A DNA stretch of 64,000 nucleotides from Niveibacterium sp. 24ML. Its GTDB lineage: Bacteria > Pseudomonadota > Gammaproteobacteria > Burkholderiales > Rhodocyclaceae. Where the stretch lies: contig NZ_JAPFHA010000008.1 of assembly GCF_026586805.1 (NCBI RefSeq), positions 62,001 through 126,000 on the forward strand. The letters run 5' to 3'. Numbering within the stretch: the first letter of the stretch is position 1; each line of letters opens with the position of its first letter. The notes beneath the pieces were generated by a model that was not told the DNA's origin, searched no databases, and was given only the letters and a program-made list of their open reading frames with translations. Below are positions 16,543-29,116 of the stretch, piece after piece. Position numbers and translations under genes: made by a program.

Positions 16543-17728
16543 ACACGGCGCACCGATCAAGATGTGGACCCAGGGCGTGCCGGTGGAAGACGAAGCCCGC
16601 GCGCAGCTGATGGCTACCGCGAAGATGCCCTTCATCTTCAAGCACCTTGCCGTGATGCCGGATGTGCACCTCGGTAAGGGTTCGACCATCGGCAGCGTGA
16701 TTCCCACCCGCGGCGCCATCATCCCGGCCGCAGTGGGGGTGGATATCGGTTGCGGCATGATGGCCGCGCGTACCACGCTCACCGCCGCCGACCTGCCCGA
16801 TAACCTCGCTGGCCTGCGCTCCGCGATCGAAGCGGCAGTGCCGCACGGCAAGACGATGGGCAAGCGCGACAAGGGGGCCTGGGATACGCCGCCGGATTCG
16901 GTGGATGCGATGTGGGGTGAGTTGCACCTCGGTTTCAAACGCATCACCGAGAAGCACCCCAAGCTTGAGCGCACCAACAACCACAAGCATCTCGGAACGC
17001 TGGGAACCGGTAACCACTTCATCGAGGTCTGCCTCGACGAGGAAGACCGCGTCTGGTTCATGCTGCACTCCGGCTCGCGCGGTGTCGGTAACGCCATCGG
17101 CAACCTGTTCATCGAGCTTGCGCAGGCGGATATGCGTCAGCACATCGCCAACCTGCCGCACCGCGATCTGGCCTACTTCGAGGAAGGCAGCGCGCACTTC
17201 GACGACTATGTCGAAGCCGTGGGTTGGGCGCAGGATTTCGCGCGACGCAACCGGCTGGTGATGATGCAGAACGTGGTCGCCGCGGCGCGAAGGGTAATCA
17301 GCGTGCCCTTTGCCGCCGATGTGGAAGCGGTGAATTGCCACCACAACTACGTGCAGAAGGAAACGCACTTCGGCCAGGAGGTTCTGGTGACCCGCAAGGG
17401 CGCCGTGTCGGCGCAGAAGGGCCAACTCGGCATCATCCCCGGATCGATGGGCGCGAAGAGTTTCATCGTGCGCGGGCTGGGTAACGAAGAAGCCTTCTGC
17501 TCGTGCAGCCACGGTGCCGGCCGAACCATGAGCCGAACCCAGGCGAAGAAGCGCTTCACCGTCGCCGACCAGATCCGCGCCACCGCGCATGTCGAATGCC
17601 GAAAAGACGCCGAGGTGATCGACGAGATCCCGATGGCCTACAAGGACATCGACGCAGTGATGGAGGCGCAGTCCTCGCTGGTGGAGGTTGTGCATACCTT
17701 GCGGCAGGTTGTTTGTGTAAAGGGGTAG
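16517..17728 (+). CDS. rtcB: RtcB 3'-phosphate RNA ligase
   Basis: 403 aa GTP- and Mn-dependent ligase that joins RNA 2',3'-cyclic-phosphate or 3'-phosphate ends to 5'-OH ends. The metal ligands are all visible: Asp76 and Cys79 in VDIGCGM, His167 in GTGNHFIEV, His184 in MLHSGSRG and His276 in NCHHNYV. The guanylylated nucleophile is His332 in CSHGAGRTMSR. AGAGGAAA precedes the ATG at 16517; the open frame back to 16097 is a shadow of the zinc-ribbon gene. The length and the DVHLGKGSTIGSVIPT motif are those of operonic E. coli-type RtcB. Confidence 0.97.
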   Translation: MHYQTLQTEHGAPIKMWTQGVPVEDEARAQLMATAKMPFIFKHLAVMPDVHLGKGSTIGSVIPTRGAIIPAAVGVDIGCGMMAARTTLTAADLPDNLAGLRSAIEAAVPHGKTMGKRDKGAWDTPPDSVDAMWGELHLGFKRITEKHPKLERTNNHKHLGTLGTGNHFIEVCLDEEDRVWFMLHSGSRGVGNAIGNLFIELAQADMRQHIANLPHRDLAYFEEGSAHFDDYVEAVGWAQDFARRNRLVMMQNVVAAARRVISVPFAADVEAVNCHHNYVQKETHFGQEVLVTRKGAVSAQKGQLGIIPGSMGAKSFIVRGLGNEEAFCSCSHGAGRTMSRTQAKKRFTVADQIRATAHVECRKDAEVIDEIPMAYKDIDAVMEAQSSLVEVVHTLRQVVCVKG

Positions 17729-17732
17729 AAGA

Positions 17733-18473
17733 ATGGTTGATAACCAAACCTTGCAAGAAATTCTGGGATTGAATGTCCCCAACACGTCGGTCCCAGGCGA
17801 ACGGTTGTTTCGCGGCGATCTACCCGACTGTAAGAACAACGCTTGCCCGCATTGGTTCAATGATGGTCTTGCATGGAGCCTCATTGCAGACGGGTATCTG
17901 CGTTCAGGGAACATCCTTGTTGCTGCGGTGATGACAGGTGATGAGGACCCAAATGAAATGCTGTATCCGGTTTGTTTTGCGTATCGACACGGGCTTGAAC
18001 TTCGATTCAAAGAGATCATTCTTCTTGGAAATCACGTCAAATCGAAGACCCCGAAGACGGAGTCGGGGCATGACCTGCTCGCCCTGTGGAGACTCGCACG
18101 GCCGATTCTTACCAACTACGTTGGCGGCATTACCAACGATTTGCTTGACACCATAGAAGCGCAAGTCTCTGAGCTCCATTCTGTTGACAAGAGTGGCGAC
18201 GAATTCCGATATCCAAGGACGCTAGACCGAAAAGGCGCTGCCTCGCGCGTGACGCTCCCGCAGGCAAAACACATCAACCTGCGTCATTTGAGAGATGTTG
18301 TTGGATCAATCGACACGGTGTTGATTGGTTCCATTTCAGCGCTTTGGGACCGGAGCGAACTTGCATTGCCAGTCGTCACGGATGCACCCGACTTGGCGGA
18401 GCCTGACACGACATCACGCCAGGAAACACATGTTCGATCACGCAACCCCGCGCAGGAGGATCCAGAGCTTTGA
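17733..18473 (+). CDS. unknown protein inserted between rtcB and rtcA, HEPN-like features
   Basis: 246 aa, no assignable family. The middle (residues about 80-165) is predicted mostly helical and resembles HEPN-type proteins in its layout: AYRHGLELRFKEIILLG, then GHDLLALWRLARP, then ELHSVDKSGDEFRYPRTL. A canonical HEPN RxxxxH nuclease motif is not obvious. It starts 4 bp after the rtcB stop, and its ribosome-binding site (AAGGGG) lies inside the rtcB end, so it belongs to the operon. GC is near 50-53% against about 65% for its neighbours, pointing to later acquisition. A link to RNA damage or its repair is inferred from position only. Confidence 0.7.
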   Translation: MVDNQTLQEILGLNVPNTSVPGERLFRGDLPDCKNNACPHWFNDGLAWSLIADGYLRSGNILVAAVMTGDEDPNEMLYPVCFAYRHGLELRFKEIILLGNHVKSKTPKTESGHDLLALWRLARPILTNYVGGITNDLLDTIEAQVSELHSVDKSGDEFRYPRTLDRKGAASRVTLPQAKHINLRHLRDVVGSIDTVLIGSISALWDRSELALPVVTDAPDLAEPDTTSRQETHVRSRNPAQEDPEL

Positions 18474-18648
18474 ACGGTAGCGATGTTTGACGGAGGGTCC
18501 CTGTTTGAATCCGAGCGTTCTGTGTCACCTCCAGCGCTTTGCAATTCTTGAACTGCGGATTCAATCGCCCACTTGCCTTCCTGAATGAGGCTCCGATCGA
18601 CAACACGATCCGCCCACGCGGTGGTGCCAACTGAATAACAAGAAAATC

Positions 18649-19689
18649 ATGCAATCAAAACAAAACGCCGCGCCCTGGCTTGAGCTGGACGGCGCCCAGG
18701 GCGAAGGCGGCGGACAGGTGCTGCGCAGCGCCCTGACGCTGTCGATGATCACCGGCACGCCCTTCCGCATCGAGCACATCCGCGCCAAGCGCAGCAAGCC
18801 GGGCCTGCTGCGGCAGCACCTCACCGCGGTGCAGGCGGCGGCGGCCATTTGCGGCGCCCAGGTCAGTGGTGCCGAAGCCGGATCGCAGCGCCTGAGCTTT
18901 GCGCCCGGCCCGATTCGCGGTGGCAATTACCGTTTTGCGATCGGCACCGCAGGCAGTTGCACGCTGGTACTGCAGACCGTGCTGCCCGCGCTGTGGTTCG
19001 CCGATGTGCCGAGCACGCTCAGCGTCAGCGGCGGCACCCACAACCGCGCGGCGCCGCCGGCGGACTTCCTGATCCGCGCGTGGCAGCCACTGCTGGCGCG
19101 GATGGGGGTTGAGCAGACGCTGCAACTGCAACGCCACGGCTTCTACCCGGCGGGCGGGGGCGAAGTGTCGGCCAGCGTGGCGCCTTGCGCATCGCTGCAG
19201 CCGATCGAGCTGCTGTCGCGCGGCGCGCTGGGCGGCATCCGGGCCGAGGCACTGGTGGCCGGTGTACCCGGCAGCGTGGCACGCCGTGAGCTGGAACGCG
19301 TGCGCGCACAGATCGCCGAGGTCGACGGCCAGATCCGCGAACTGCCAAGCCGCGAAGGGCCGGGCAACGCCGTGTTGATCGAAGTCGCCCACGCCGGCGT
19401 GACCGAAGTGTTCACCGCCTTCGGCGAACGCGGTTTGCCGGCCGAGCGGGTGGCCGATCAGGTTGCTACCGAAGCACGCCAATATCTGCAGAGCGACGCC
19501 GCAGTGGGCGAACATCTGGCCGACCAGTTGTTGCTGCCGCTCGCACTGGCCGGTGGCGGTGCCTTCACCTGCACCACCGCCTCGTCACACCTGCACACCA
19601 ACACCGCGGTGATCGAGAAATTCCTGCCGGTGGAAATCGAGGTGGCACAGCAGGGGGCAGTGGTGCGGGTGAGCCTCACGCGCGCGTAG
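18649..19689 (+). CDS. rtcA: RtcA RNA 3'-terminal phosphate cyclase
   Basis: 346 aa ATP-dependent enzyme converting RNA 3'-phosphate to 2',3'-cyclic phosphate. The family motifs are LDGAQGEGGGQVLRSALTLS (residues 13-32), HIRAKRSKPGLLRQHLTAV, GSCTLVLQTVLPAL and HGFYPAGGGEV. The adenylylated catalytic His is His314 in SSHLHTNTAVIEKFLP. The ribosome-binding site is weak (AAGAAA). It is separated from the preceding unknown gene by 175 bp of lower-GC sequence, unlike the usual tight rtcB-rtcA arrangement, so the pair seems to have been split by an insertion. Confidence 0.96.
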   Translation: MQSKQNAAPWLELDGAQGEGGGQVLRSALTLSMITGTPFRIEHIRAKRSKPGLLRQHLTAVQAAAAICGAQVSGAEAGSQRLSFAPGPIRGGNYRFAIGTAGSCTLVLQTVLPALWFADVPSTLSVSGGTHNRAAPPADFLIRAWQPLLARMGVEQTLQLQRHGFYPAGGGEVSASVAPCASLQPIELLSRGALGGIRAEALVAGVPGSVARRELERVRAQIAEVDGQIRELPSREGPGNAVLIEVAHAGVTEVFTAFGERGLPAERVADQVATEARQYLQSDAAVGEHLADQLLLPLALAGGGAFTCTTASSHLHTNTAVIEKFLPVEIEVAQQGAVVRVSLTRA

Positions 19690-19805
19690 GCTGGATCTGC
19701 ACTGCGCCAGCTTGAGGTGCGCGTCATCGCCCAGCATTTGGCAGGTGTGCAAGGCATTCAGAACGACTACATTCACGCACTGATGCTTCGTTCCGCGAGT
19801 GCCCT

Positions 19806-21296
19806 ATGCCTGCCCGCTCCGCTCTGAATACGATCCGCTATCTGCTGGTGGCGGCTACCGCGATCACGCTGCAAGCCTGCGGCGGCGGGGGTGGCGGCAG
19901 CGATCCCGCGCCGCCGGCAGCGCCCGGCTGGCAGGCCGCGAGTGTAAGCAAGACCTTCACGGCGCTTGATCCGGCAAGTGACACCACGGTGAACCCGCTT
20001 CGCGGCTACTACCGCTGGCGCAACCAGGAACAGGTGCCGCAGGCTGCGCCGGCGCTCGACGCCTACAACCGCTACACCTGGCGGGCGCTGGAAACCGGCC
20101 CGGGTATCTACGATTTCAGCAAGGTCCTGAGTGACCTGCAAACCGCAAAGGGCCAAGGGCGCAAGTTCGCGTTTCGCGTACAGGCGATGCTCGGTTACGA
20201 CAATGACACCCGCTACCTGCCCGACTATCTGGTGGGCAACAGCGCCTGCGTTGCCGCTTGCGGCTGGTGGGCCGACTACAGCGCGAGCACACCGGGGCTC
20301 AGCTTCATCCCCGACTGGAACGACCCCTACCTGCAACAACGCGCCCGCTTGCTGCTGCAGGCGCTGGCCCAGGCCATCGGCAGCGACGAGGACATCGCGT
20401 GGATCGACATCGGCGTCTACGGCCAGTACGGCGAGTGGGCGCTCTCGTCGGCCATCGACTACACCAAGGCGCCGGCCGGTATCGTTGCGCCGAGCGATGC
20501 GAGCAAGCGCGAGTTCGTCCGCATGCACCTCGACGCCTTCCCGGCGCGGCAACTCGTGATGTTCGCGGTGTATCGCAGCTTCGATGCAATCCGCTACGCC
20601 ACGCAGGAACAGACCCTCACATCAAAGCCGGTCGGTCTGCGGATCGACTGCCTTGGGCGTGCCAACTTCATGGATCAGTGGACCAACCATCCGGCCGAGT
20701 GGTCGGTGTTGCAGAACCAGTGGCAGCGGGCGCCCTTCGTCGCGGAATTCTGTACCTTCGGATCAGGCGATGCCGCCAACAACGCCAGCGCCGCCTTGCA
20801 ACAGCTGCGCGACTTCCACATCAGCACCGTCGGCAACGGCAACCTCAATCCCTGGGCGGACTTCACCAGCGCCGACCAACAGATCCTCCAGCAGATCGGC
20901 CGCGAAGCCGGCTACCGCTACCGGCCGGTGACGAGCACGGTGACGCTCAGCACCGCCGGTGTTCTGAAGGTTTCCACCCTCATCAACAACGATGGCAATG
21001 CGCCGAGCTATGAACCCTGGGCGGTGGGCGTGGAACTCACCGACGGTGGCGGTCAGCGCCTGTGGTCCGGTGTCTTTGCCGGCAAGCTGGGCGATTCAGC
21101 GGGCGGCGGCTCAGCGCAGACCTTTGCGGGCGAATGGCAACTTCCCGCGCTTGCGGCTGGCAGCTACACGCTGCACCTGATCGCACGCGATACCCGCGGC
21201 GGCCAGGCCAGCACCCTGCGGCCGCCCTTGCGCTGGCATGTCAGCGGACAAGCGGCCGACGGCGGCCTCGGGCTTGCCACCCTTTCACGGAACTGA
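19806..21296 (+). CDS. DUF4832-type lipoprotein (TIM-barrel glycosidase-like)
   Basis: 496 aa lipoprotein. The lipobox is LQAC (Cys25), followed by a Gly-rich linker GGGGGGS. The body begins NPLRGYYRWRNQE, has YTWRALETGPGIYDFSKV and IAWIDIGVYGQYGEW, and ends with a beta-rich DUF4832-like domain (LINNDGNAPSYEPWAVGVEL). These features belong to the DUF4874/DUF4832 families, which resemble beta-galactosidase-type TIM barrels. The surface substrate is unknown. No terminator separates it from rtcA 117 bp upstream, but its function looks unrelated. Confidence 0.75.
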   Translation: MPARSALNTIRYLLVAATAITLQACGGGGGGSDPAPPAAPGWQAASVSKTFTALDPASDTTVNPLRGYYRWRNQEQVPQAAPALDAYNRYTWRALETGPGIYDFSKVLSDLQTAKGQGRKFAFRVQAMLGYDNDTRYLPDYLVGNSACVAACGWWADYSASTPGLSFIPDWNDPYLQQRARLLLQALAQAIGSDEDIAWIDIGVYGQYGEWALSSAIDYTKAPAGIVAPSDASKREFVRMHLDAFPARQLVMFAVYRSFDAIRYATQEQTLTSKPVGLRIDCLGRANFMDQWTNHPAEWSVLQNQWQRAPFVAEFCTFGSGDAANNASAALQQLRDFHISTVGNGNLNPWADFTSADQQILQQIGREAGYRYRPVTSTVTLSTAGVLKVSTLINNDGNAPSYEPWAVGVELTDGGGQRLWSGVFAGKLGDSAGGGSAQTFAGEWQLPALAAGSYTLHLIARDTRGGQASTLRPPLRWHVSGQAADGGLGLATLSRN

Positions 21297-21677
21297 GCCG
21301 GCGCGACCCGCAGGTTCACGAAGCGATGTCGCGCGCAATCACGCACGGCCACCACCGAGCGCTGCGCCGCCCACAGATCAACATCTTCCCGGCGCCGGAG
21401 GCGATCGGCGCCGGAAAGCGATCTGGGTTCAGCGCGAACGCGCTTGGGCCCGGGCTCGACCGATGAAACGCGTCTTTCTCGTGCCGTTCGCCGCCCTGAG
21501 CCAGCCGAATACATGTTCGATTCGCATTTCGCTGGCCTCTGCTGTCGCTTGTGCGCCCGGATCCAGTGCTCGCGCAGCTGCGCGACGATGCGCATGGCAC
21601 GGTAGCCCTTTGGGGCCACCGAGCTATTGGGATGTCAGCGTGTAAAGCGTTTTGACCTTGGGGGCCCGCGGTGCCGC
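21297..21677. other. 381-bp intergenic region, no gene recognised
   Basis: It lies between convergent genes. Open frames exist on both strands, but none has a ribosome-binding site or a recognisable domain. The part around 21450-21620 reads like decayed coding sequence. I see no clear terminator with a T tract. Confidence 0.5.
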
Positions 21678-22628
21678 TCAGCCCGGCATGCGTGGCAGCA
21701 GACGGCCGCTGAGTAAGAGCGCGCCGGTGCGCAGCGTCAGGTAGCCAATGAACAGGTTGGCGCCAATGAACACCGGCAAGGCGAGTATCGTCGCGGCAGC
21801 AATGCCCGCCAGCGCAAGCTTGAGCCCCACCACCGTCGCCGAGGCGATACCGAAGGTGTAGGCCCAGTAGCTCGGCGCGAAGGGCTGCTCGCCGAGCCAG
21901 CGCCAGAGCCGCACGCCGAGCAGCAACTGGAACAAACCATAGCCCCACAGCATTAACAACCAATGATCGTGGCCGGTGGGTTCGATCATCAGCCACGCCA
22001 TCGCGCAAACCACCGGGGGTGCGAACTGGATGCCGATCAGCGGGCGCTGCGGCGCGGGCACGGGCGGCGCTTGCCACAGGCGCAGGAAGATCAGCGATTC
22101 AAGCGCAAACCACGAGAACATGCCGGCACCGAGAAACAGCCAGCCCCAATCCGCGTGCCCCAGCGCGCCGAGCGCCGCCGCGCTGGTGAAATTGCCCGCC
22201 ACCGTGGGCAGGTAGATCGCCGGCAGGGTGCTGCTCGCTTCGCGGCCGCCCTGCCACAAGCTGCCGGTGTGCCACAGCGAAAACAACAAGTGCCAGCCGA
22301 TGCCTGCCAGCGCCAGGCCCCAAGCCAATGTGTGTGAGTAGGGTTGCACCGCCATCACCATCAGCAGGGTGGACACCGCGAGCAGCGCCGGCGTGCTGCC
22401 TTGCACCGGGTGGCGAAACTCCGCCGCCACGACGCCGGGCTTGCGCCATGCCTGCAGCAGATAGGCAAGCAGCAGGCAGAGCCAGACGGTGCCCGCGAGC
22501 AGCAGCAGCGCTTCGCCGATGAGGGCCGGAGCAACCCAAAGTCTGTGCGCAAGGCGCCACGCCTGCCCCAGCCCGGCGAGCCCGAGCACCATGCCGAAGA
22601 AAGACGCGGGAAGTGGCGAGCGGGACAT
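21678..22628 (-). CDS. SLAC1/TehA-family anion channel (TDT family)
   Basis: 316 aa with ten hydrophobic segments. The N-terminal SPLPASFFGMVLGLAGLGQAWR is the signature of TehA/SLAC1 proteins, and AAALGALGHADWGWLFLGAGMFSWFALE matches their fifth to sixth helix region. These are trimeric anion channels or C4-dicarboxylate/tellurite-resistance proteins of the inner membrane. The ATG at 22628 starts directly before the signature; the frame extends to 22694 but the extra residues are not conserved. It is a single gene. Confidence 0.85.
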   Translation of the reverse strand: MSRSPLPASFFGMVLGLAGLGQAWRLAHRLWVAPALIGEALLLLAGTVWLCLLLAYLLQAWRKPGVVAAEFRHPVQGSTPALLAVSTLLMVMAVQPYSHTLAWGLALAGIGWHLLFSLWHTGSLWQGGREASSTLPAIYLPTVAGNFTSAAALGALGHADWGWLFLGAGMFSWFALESLIFLRLWQAPPVPAPQRPLIGIQFAPPVVCAMAWLMIEPTGHDHWLLMLWGYGLFQLLLGVRLWRWLGEQPFAPSYWAYTFGIASATVVGLKLALAGIAAATILALPVFIGANLFIGYLTLRTGALLLSGRLLPRMPG

Positions 22629-22774
22629 CAGGTATCCAGGCGGGGTGCGGAGGCGCAATTGTAGCGGTGCCGCCATTGATGGCGCCCGTCGCATCCCAGC
22701 GGGGTTACTCCGCCCCGCAAGCGCGGCTGCTTGTGTGGCCGCTGCCGTGATCAGCCCGCTCTGCGGGCCTGCGC

Positions 22775-23602
22775 CTACCAGATATAGCCGACGCCAGTGA
22801 TCAGAGTGAGCTCATTTTCATGATCGACGATCGGGCTCTCGGCGGTACCGCTGTCGAAGTGCTCGATCGCCGCCGACACGGTGCCGAGCCAGTGCTTGTC
22901 GAAGCGGTAGGTTGTAATGAGCGATGCCATCGGCGACCAGGTAGAGCCGGTATCGTGTTGCGGGCGGCCCGCCCGGGCTTCATCGGCCGCCACCCCGCCG
23001 AAGTAGTAGTTCGCCAGCTTGCTCGAGCGCCACAGCAGTCCGAAGCCCGGCATGATCAGCCAGCGATCGCGCACAACAGGGAAGTCCGCCCACATCAGCG
23101 CCTCACCCCCCTCGCTCGTGCCGGTCACGTCGGCGGCGGCGCGGAGAGTCAGCAGCGCATACGGTGTCACCACGTTTGCGCCGATGCCCAGCTCGAACTG
23201 ACCTTCTCGTCTGTGCATGCCCGCCAGTTCGGCCGTGTCTTCGGGGTCAAGGTTGCCGAAGCGGACGCGGCCATATCCGAACACGGATACCGGACTGCTG
23301 TTGTAGACGTAGTAGCGCGCCCGGTCGCCCAGGTACATGAAGTGCTCACCAAAATACACCGCGCCCGGAATCGGCAGCGCGGTGTCGTCCTGCCCGATGT
23401 AACGCGCGTTCGCCCCAATGAATACGCCGCCGAGCACAAGGCCTCGCGGTACCGGGGAGGTCTCGGTGTCCGGCACCAGCGCTTGCAAGGAGCCGAGGTC
23501 GAGCTCTGCGGCGAGCGGTGCCGACAGCGATGCACTGGCCAACAGCGCAATCGACAAGACTCTGATGGAAGAACGGCGAAGCGAGCGCGGCATAACGGAC
23601 AT
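22775..23602 (-). CDS. MipA/OmpV-family outer-membrane protein
   Basis: 275 aa. A signal peptide (VLSIALLASASLSAPLAAE) precedes a 12-strand-like barrel with alternating pattern. RGLVLGGVFIGANARYIGQDD, GLLWRSSKLANYYFGGVAADEA and the C-terminal ITGVGYIW are typical of MipA/OmpV scaffolding proteins; the KLANYYFGV segment is the family's best-conserved stretch. MipA links murein hydrolases and synthases in E. coli. The role in other members is less clear. Confidence 0.85.
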   Translation of the reverse strand: MSVMPRSLRRSSIRVLSIALLASASLSAPLAAELDLGSLQALVPDTETSPVPRGLVLGGVFIGANARYIGQDDTALPIPGAVYFGEHFMYLGDRARYYVYNSSPVSVFGYGRVRFGNLDPEDTAELAGMHRREGQFELGIGANVVTPYALLTLRAAADVTGTSEGGEALMWADFPVVRDRWLIMPGFGLLWRSSKLANYYFGGVAADEARAGRPQHDTGSTWSPMASLITTYRFDKHWLGTVSAAIEHFDSGTAESPIVDHENELTLITGVGYIW

Positions 23603-23703
23603 CCCCTGAACCAGTTGAAGGTATCTTGAGCGAGCTTACACCGACCGCCTCGCTTGCAGAGACTGTGCGGAGTCGTCAGGCGTCTCCGGTTACTTTGTCA
23701 GCG

Positions 23704-24447
23704 TCACCGTCTCCCTGGCTGGCGTTCGCACAGGCGTAAGTTGTACCAAGTCGCCCGTGCAACAGGAAGGTAGGTTTCATAATCATATGGAGGAAGCCGT
23801 TCCTGCAAGGCTGCCTCACTCTCATCCGATGCGGCAGCCGTCTTCGCGAGTGTTCTCAGGCAATGTTCGGGACTTCCTCCGTGCAGATAAGCCAAGGCGA
23901 GATCATTGCGGACACGATCGGTTTCGACCCAGTCGATGTACTCCCCACACACCTCCAGCATCGTCGCCAGTTCGGCGCTTGCCTCGCGGTAATGCTTGGA
24001 ACGGTAAAGAGCGCTGAAACGGTTCCGCGTTTCACGCTGAGCAAGCCGCGTACAGGTCTTCGGAGGTCTCCGGAAGTCACCGTCCAAACCTGCACGCGCG
24101 CCACAGAAGGTGCGGCAGGCGTCTTCGGTTACTGTCTGGACGTCAATTTGCGTTCCATCTCCCGAGGGCGTCAGGCGCAAGCGGCAGGGATGCTCCTGCT
24201 CGTTGGAAAGCTCGCCCACATACTCAGCGATGTCTCCGACCATTCGCCCCGACACATCGCAGCCGTGTCCATTCGTACCACTTGTCGTGAGACTGAACCA
24301 GGACTGACCACTGCGTCGTTCGATCTTCAAAGAGCCGGTGTCGCCGGGGCGGATGTAGTCACCCGGCGCGATGGTTTCCGCCATTGCTGCTGTGCCCACC
24401 GTCAGAGCAAACATGAAGGCGGACGCGCGTTCCTTCCAGCGTTTCAT
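23704..24447 (-). CDS. secreted protein of unknown function, Cys-rich
   Basis: 247 aa from the ATG at 24447 (MKRWKERASAFMFALTVGTAAMAET), which starts a clear signal peptide. The frame opens earlier at 24513 without a signal. Residues about 25-120 look like a small beta domain with paired cysteines (GTNGHGCDVSG, EHPCRLRLTPSGDG, DACRTFCGARAG). The C-terminal half is helical and TPR-like (FSALYRSKHYREASAELATMLEVCGEYIDW; RNDLALAYLHGGSPEHCLRTLAK). I do not recognise a family. Two hundred bases separate it from metH downstream and the MipA gene on its other side. Confidence 0.7.
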   Translation of the reverse strand: MKRWKERASAFMFALTVGTAAMAETIAPGDYIRPGDTGSLKIERRSGQSWFSLTTSGTNGHGCDVSGRMVGDIAEYVGELSNEQEHPCRLRLTPSGDGTQIDVQTVTEDACRTFCGARAGLDGDFRRPPKTCTRLAQRETRNRFSALYRSKHYREASAELATMLEVCGEYIDWVETDRVRNDLALAYLHGGSPEHCLRTLAKTAAASDESEAALQERLPPYDYETYLPVARATWYNLRLCERQPGRR

Positions 24448-24516
24448 CCCTGCTCCATCAAGATCGACTTGTGGGTTCGCCGGAAAACGAGACGCCCAAC
24501 CCCTCAGCTGCATCTC

Positions 24517-28203
<3,687 letters not shown>

Positions 28204-28264
28204 CGTTCTGTCTGCGCCATCGCGTTAGCACGCGGCGGCGCGGGATTCAGGGGCGGGCGCGCGA

Positions 28265-28885
28265 TCAGCGGCCGGTGGCGAGCGTATTCATCATCAGGCT
28301 GGCGATCGCGTCAGCGTCCGGGTTGTCCTGTTGGCCGAGTGCGCTGATCACCCGCAGCCGATCGGCCGGCGACTTGTTCTGCGAGAGCTTGAACTTGGCC
28401 TCGACGCGCTGCATGTCGAGCGCAAAGCAGTGGATGTGGGCCTGCATGCCCGCGCGTTCATCCTGCCGCAGGTGCCGCGTCCCGGTCTCGCCGAGCGGAT
28501 CGGGGTCGAAGGTATCGATCAGGTGGTCGAGCATCGCCTGCGCGGCTTCGCCTTCGATCACGCGGACCTTGGCGTGAACATGCACCGTCGCGTAGTTCCA
28601 GGTCGGCACGCCAGGCTGTTCGTACCAGGTGGGCGATACATACACATGCGGGCCGTGGAACACGGCCGTGACCGCAGCGCCATCGGCCAGCAGGGCGGCG
28701 TGCGGGTTGCTGTGCGCCACATGGCCAACGAGGGTGCCCGTCGGGTCGGCTACCAGCGGCAAATGGGTGATGACCGGTTCGCCCTCGGCCACGCTGATCA
28801 GCGTGGCGAACGGATGCTGCGCGATCAGTGCGATGATGGCGTCGCGATCCGGTGCGGCGAAATGGTCTGGAACGTAAAGCGTCAT
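28265..28885 (-). CDS. PaiB-like FMN-binding negative transcriptional regulator
   Basis: 206 aa. The split-barrel flavin domain shows the PaiB hallmarks MYVP-like MTLYVPDHFAAPDRDA at the start, HPFATLISVAEGEPVITHLPL, GHVAHSNPHA, FHGPHVYVSPTWYE and VPTWNYATVHVHAKVRV. The C-terminal half continues to KSPADRLRVISALG. Members bind FMN and were named from B. subtilis paiB; most have unknown physiological roles. It is 61 bp upstream of metH on the same strand and may be cotranscribed with it. Its own 5' leader contains a terminator-like hairpin. Confidence 0.9.
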   Translation of the reverse strand: MTLYVPDHFAAPDRDAIIALIAQHPFATLISVAEGEPVITHLPLVADPTGTLVGHVAHSNPHAALLADGAAVTAVFHGPHVYVSPTWYEQPGVPTWNYATVHVHAKVRVIEGEAAQAMLDHLIDTFDPDPLGETGTRHLRQDERAGMQAHIHCFALDMQRVEAKFKLSQNKSPADRLRVISALGQQDNPDADAIASLMMNTLATGR

Positions 28886-28902
28886 GAAGCGCCTTCAAAA
28901 CA

Positions 28903-28937
28903 GAAAACCCGCTCGGCCTCGGTGGCGGAACGGGTTC
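28903..28937 (-). terminator. terminator-like hairpin in the paiB-like leader
   Basis: Read on the minus strand: AACCCG, about 19-nt partly paired loop, CGGGTT followed by TTCTGTTTT. It lies just upstream of the paiB-like start at 28885 and downstream of a promoter-like TTGACA (29051-29056) and CAGAAT (29027-29032) with 18-bp spacing. It could attenuate transcription of paiB-metH. Confidence 0.5.
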
Positions 28938-29116
28938 TTTTGAAACGCGTCTCGCTTTAGCTGATTTCGGCCCGGTCGGGGTCGGCGCCCAGCAAGCTGA
29001 GGACATCAAAGCGGCGCAGGGGCCCGATTCTGCTTGCCGCCATTGCGCCGTGTCAAGAAAATTGCCTCGTTTGTTCAGATACTTGGCGCCTTGCGCGCCA
29101 ATCTTCGGAGTTCCTC

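Noticed and set aside
21164-21619. A 151-aa minus-strand ORF in the gap after the DUF4832 gene
   Set aside because: It overlaps the 3' end of that gene, lacks a start signal, and has no recognisable domain; at most it is decayed sequence.
28204-28264. A cobalamin riboswitch in front of metH
   Set aside because: The gap is only 61 bp and has no B12-box-like sequence.
28957-29043. A 28-aa ORF (MAASRIGPLRRFDVLSLL...) in the paiB-like leader
   Set aside because: Its ATG falls inside the spacer of the predicted promoter and would not be transcribed; no ribosome-binding site.
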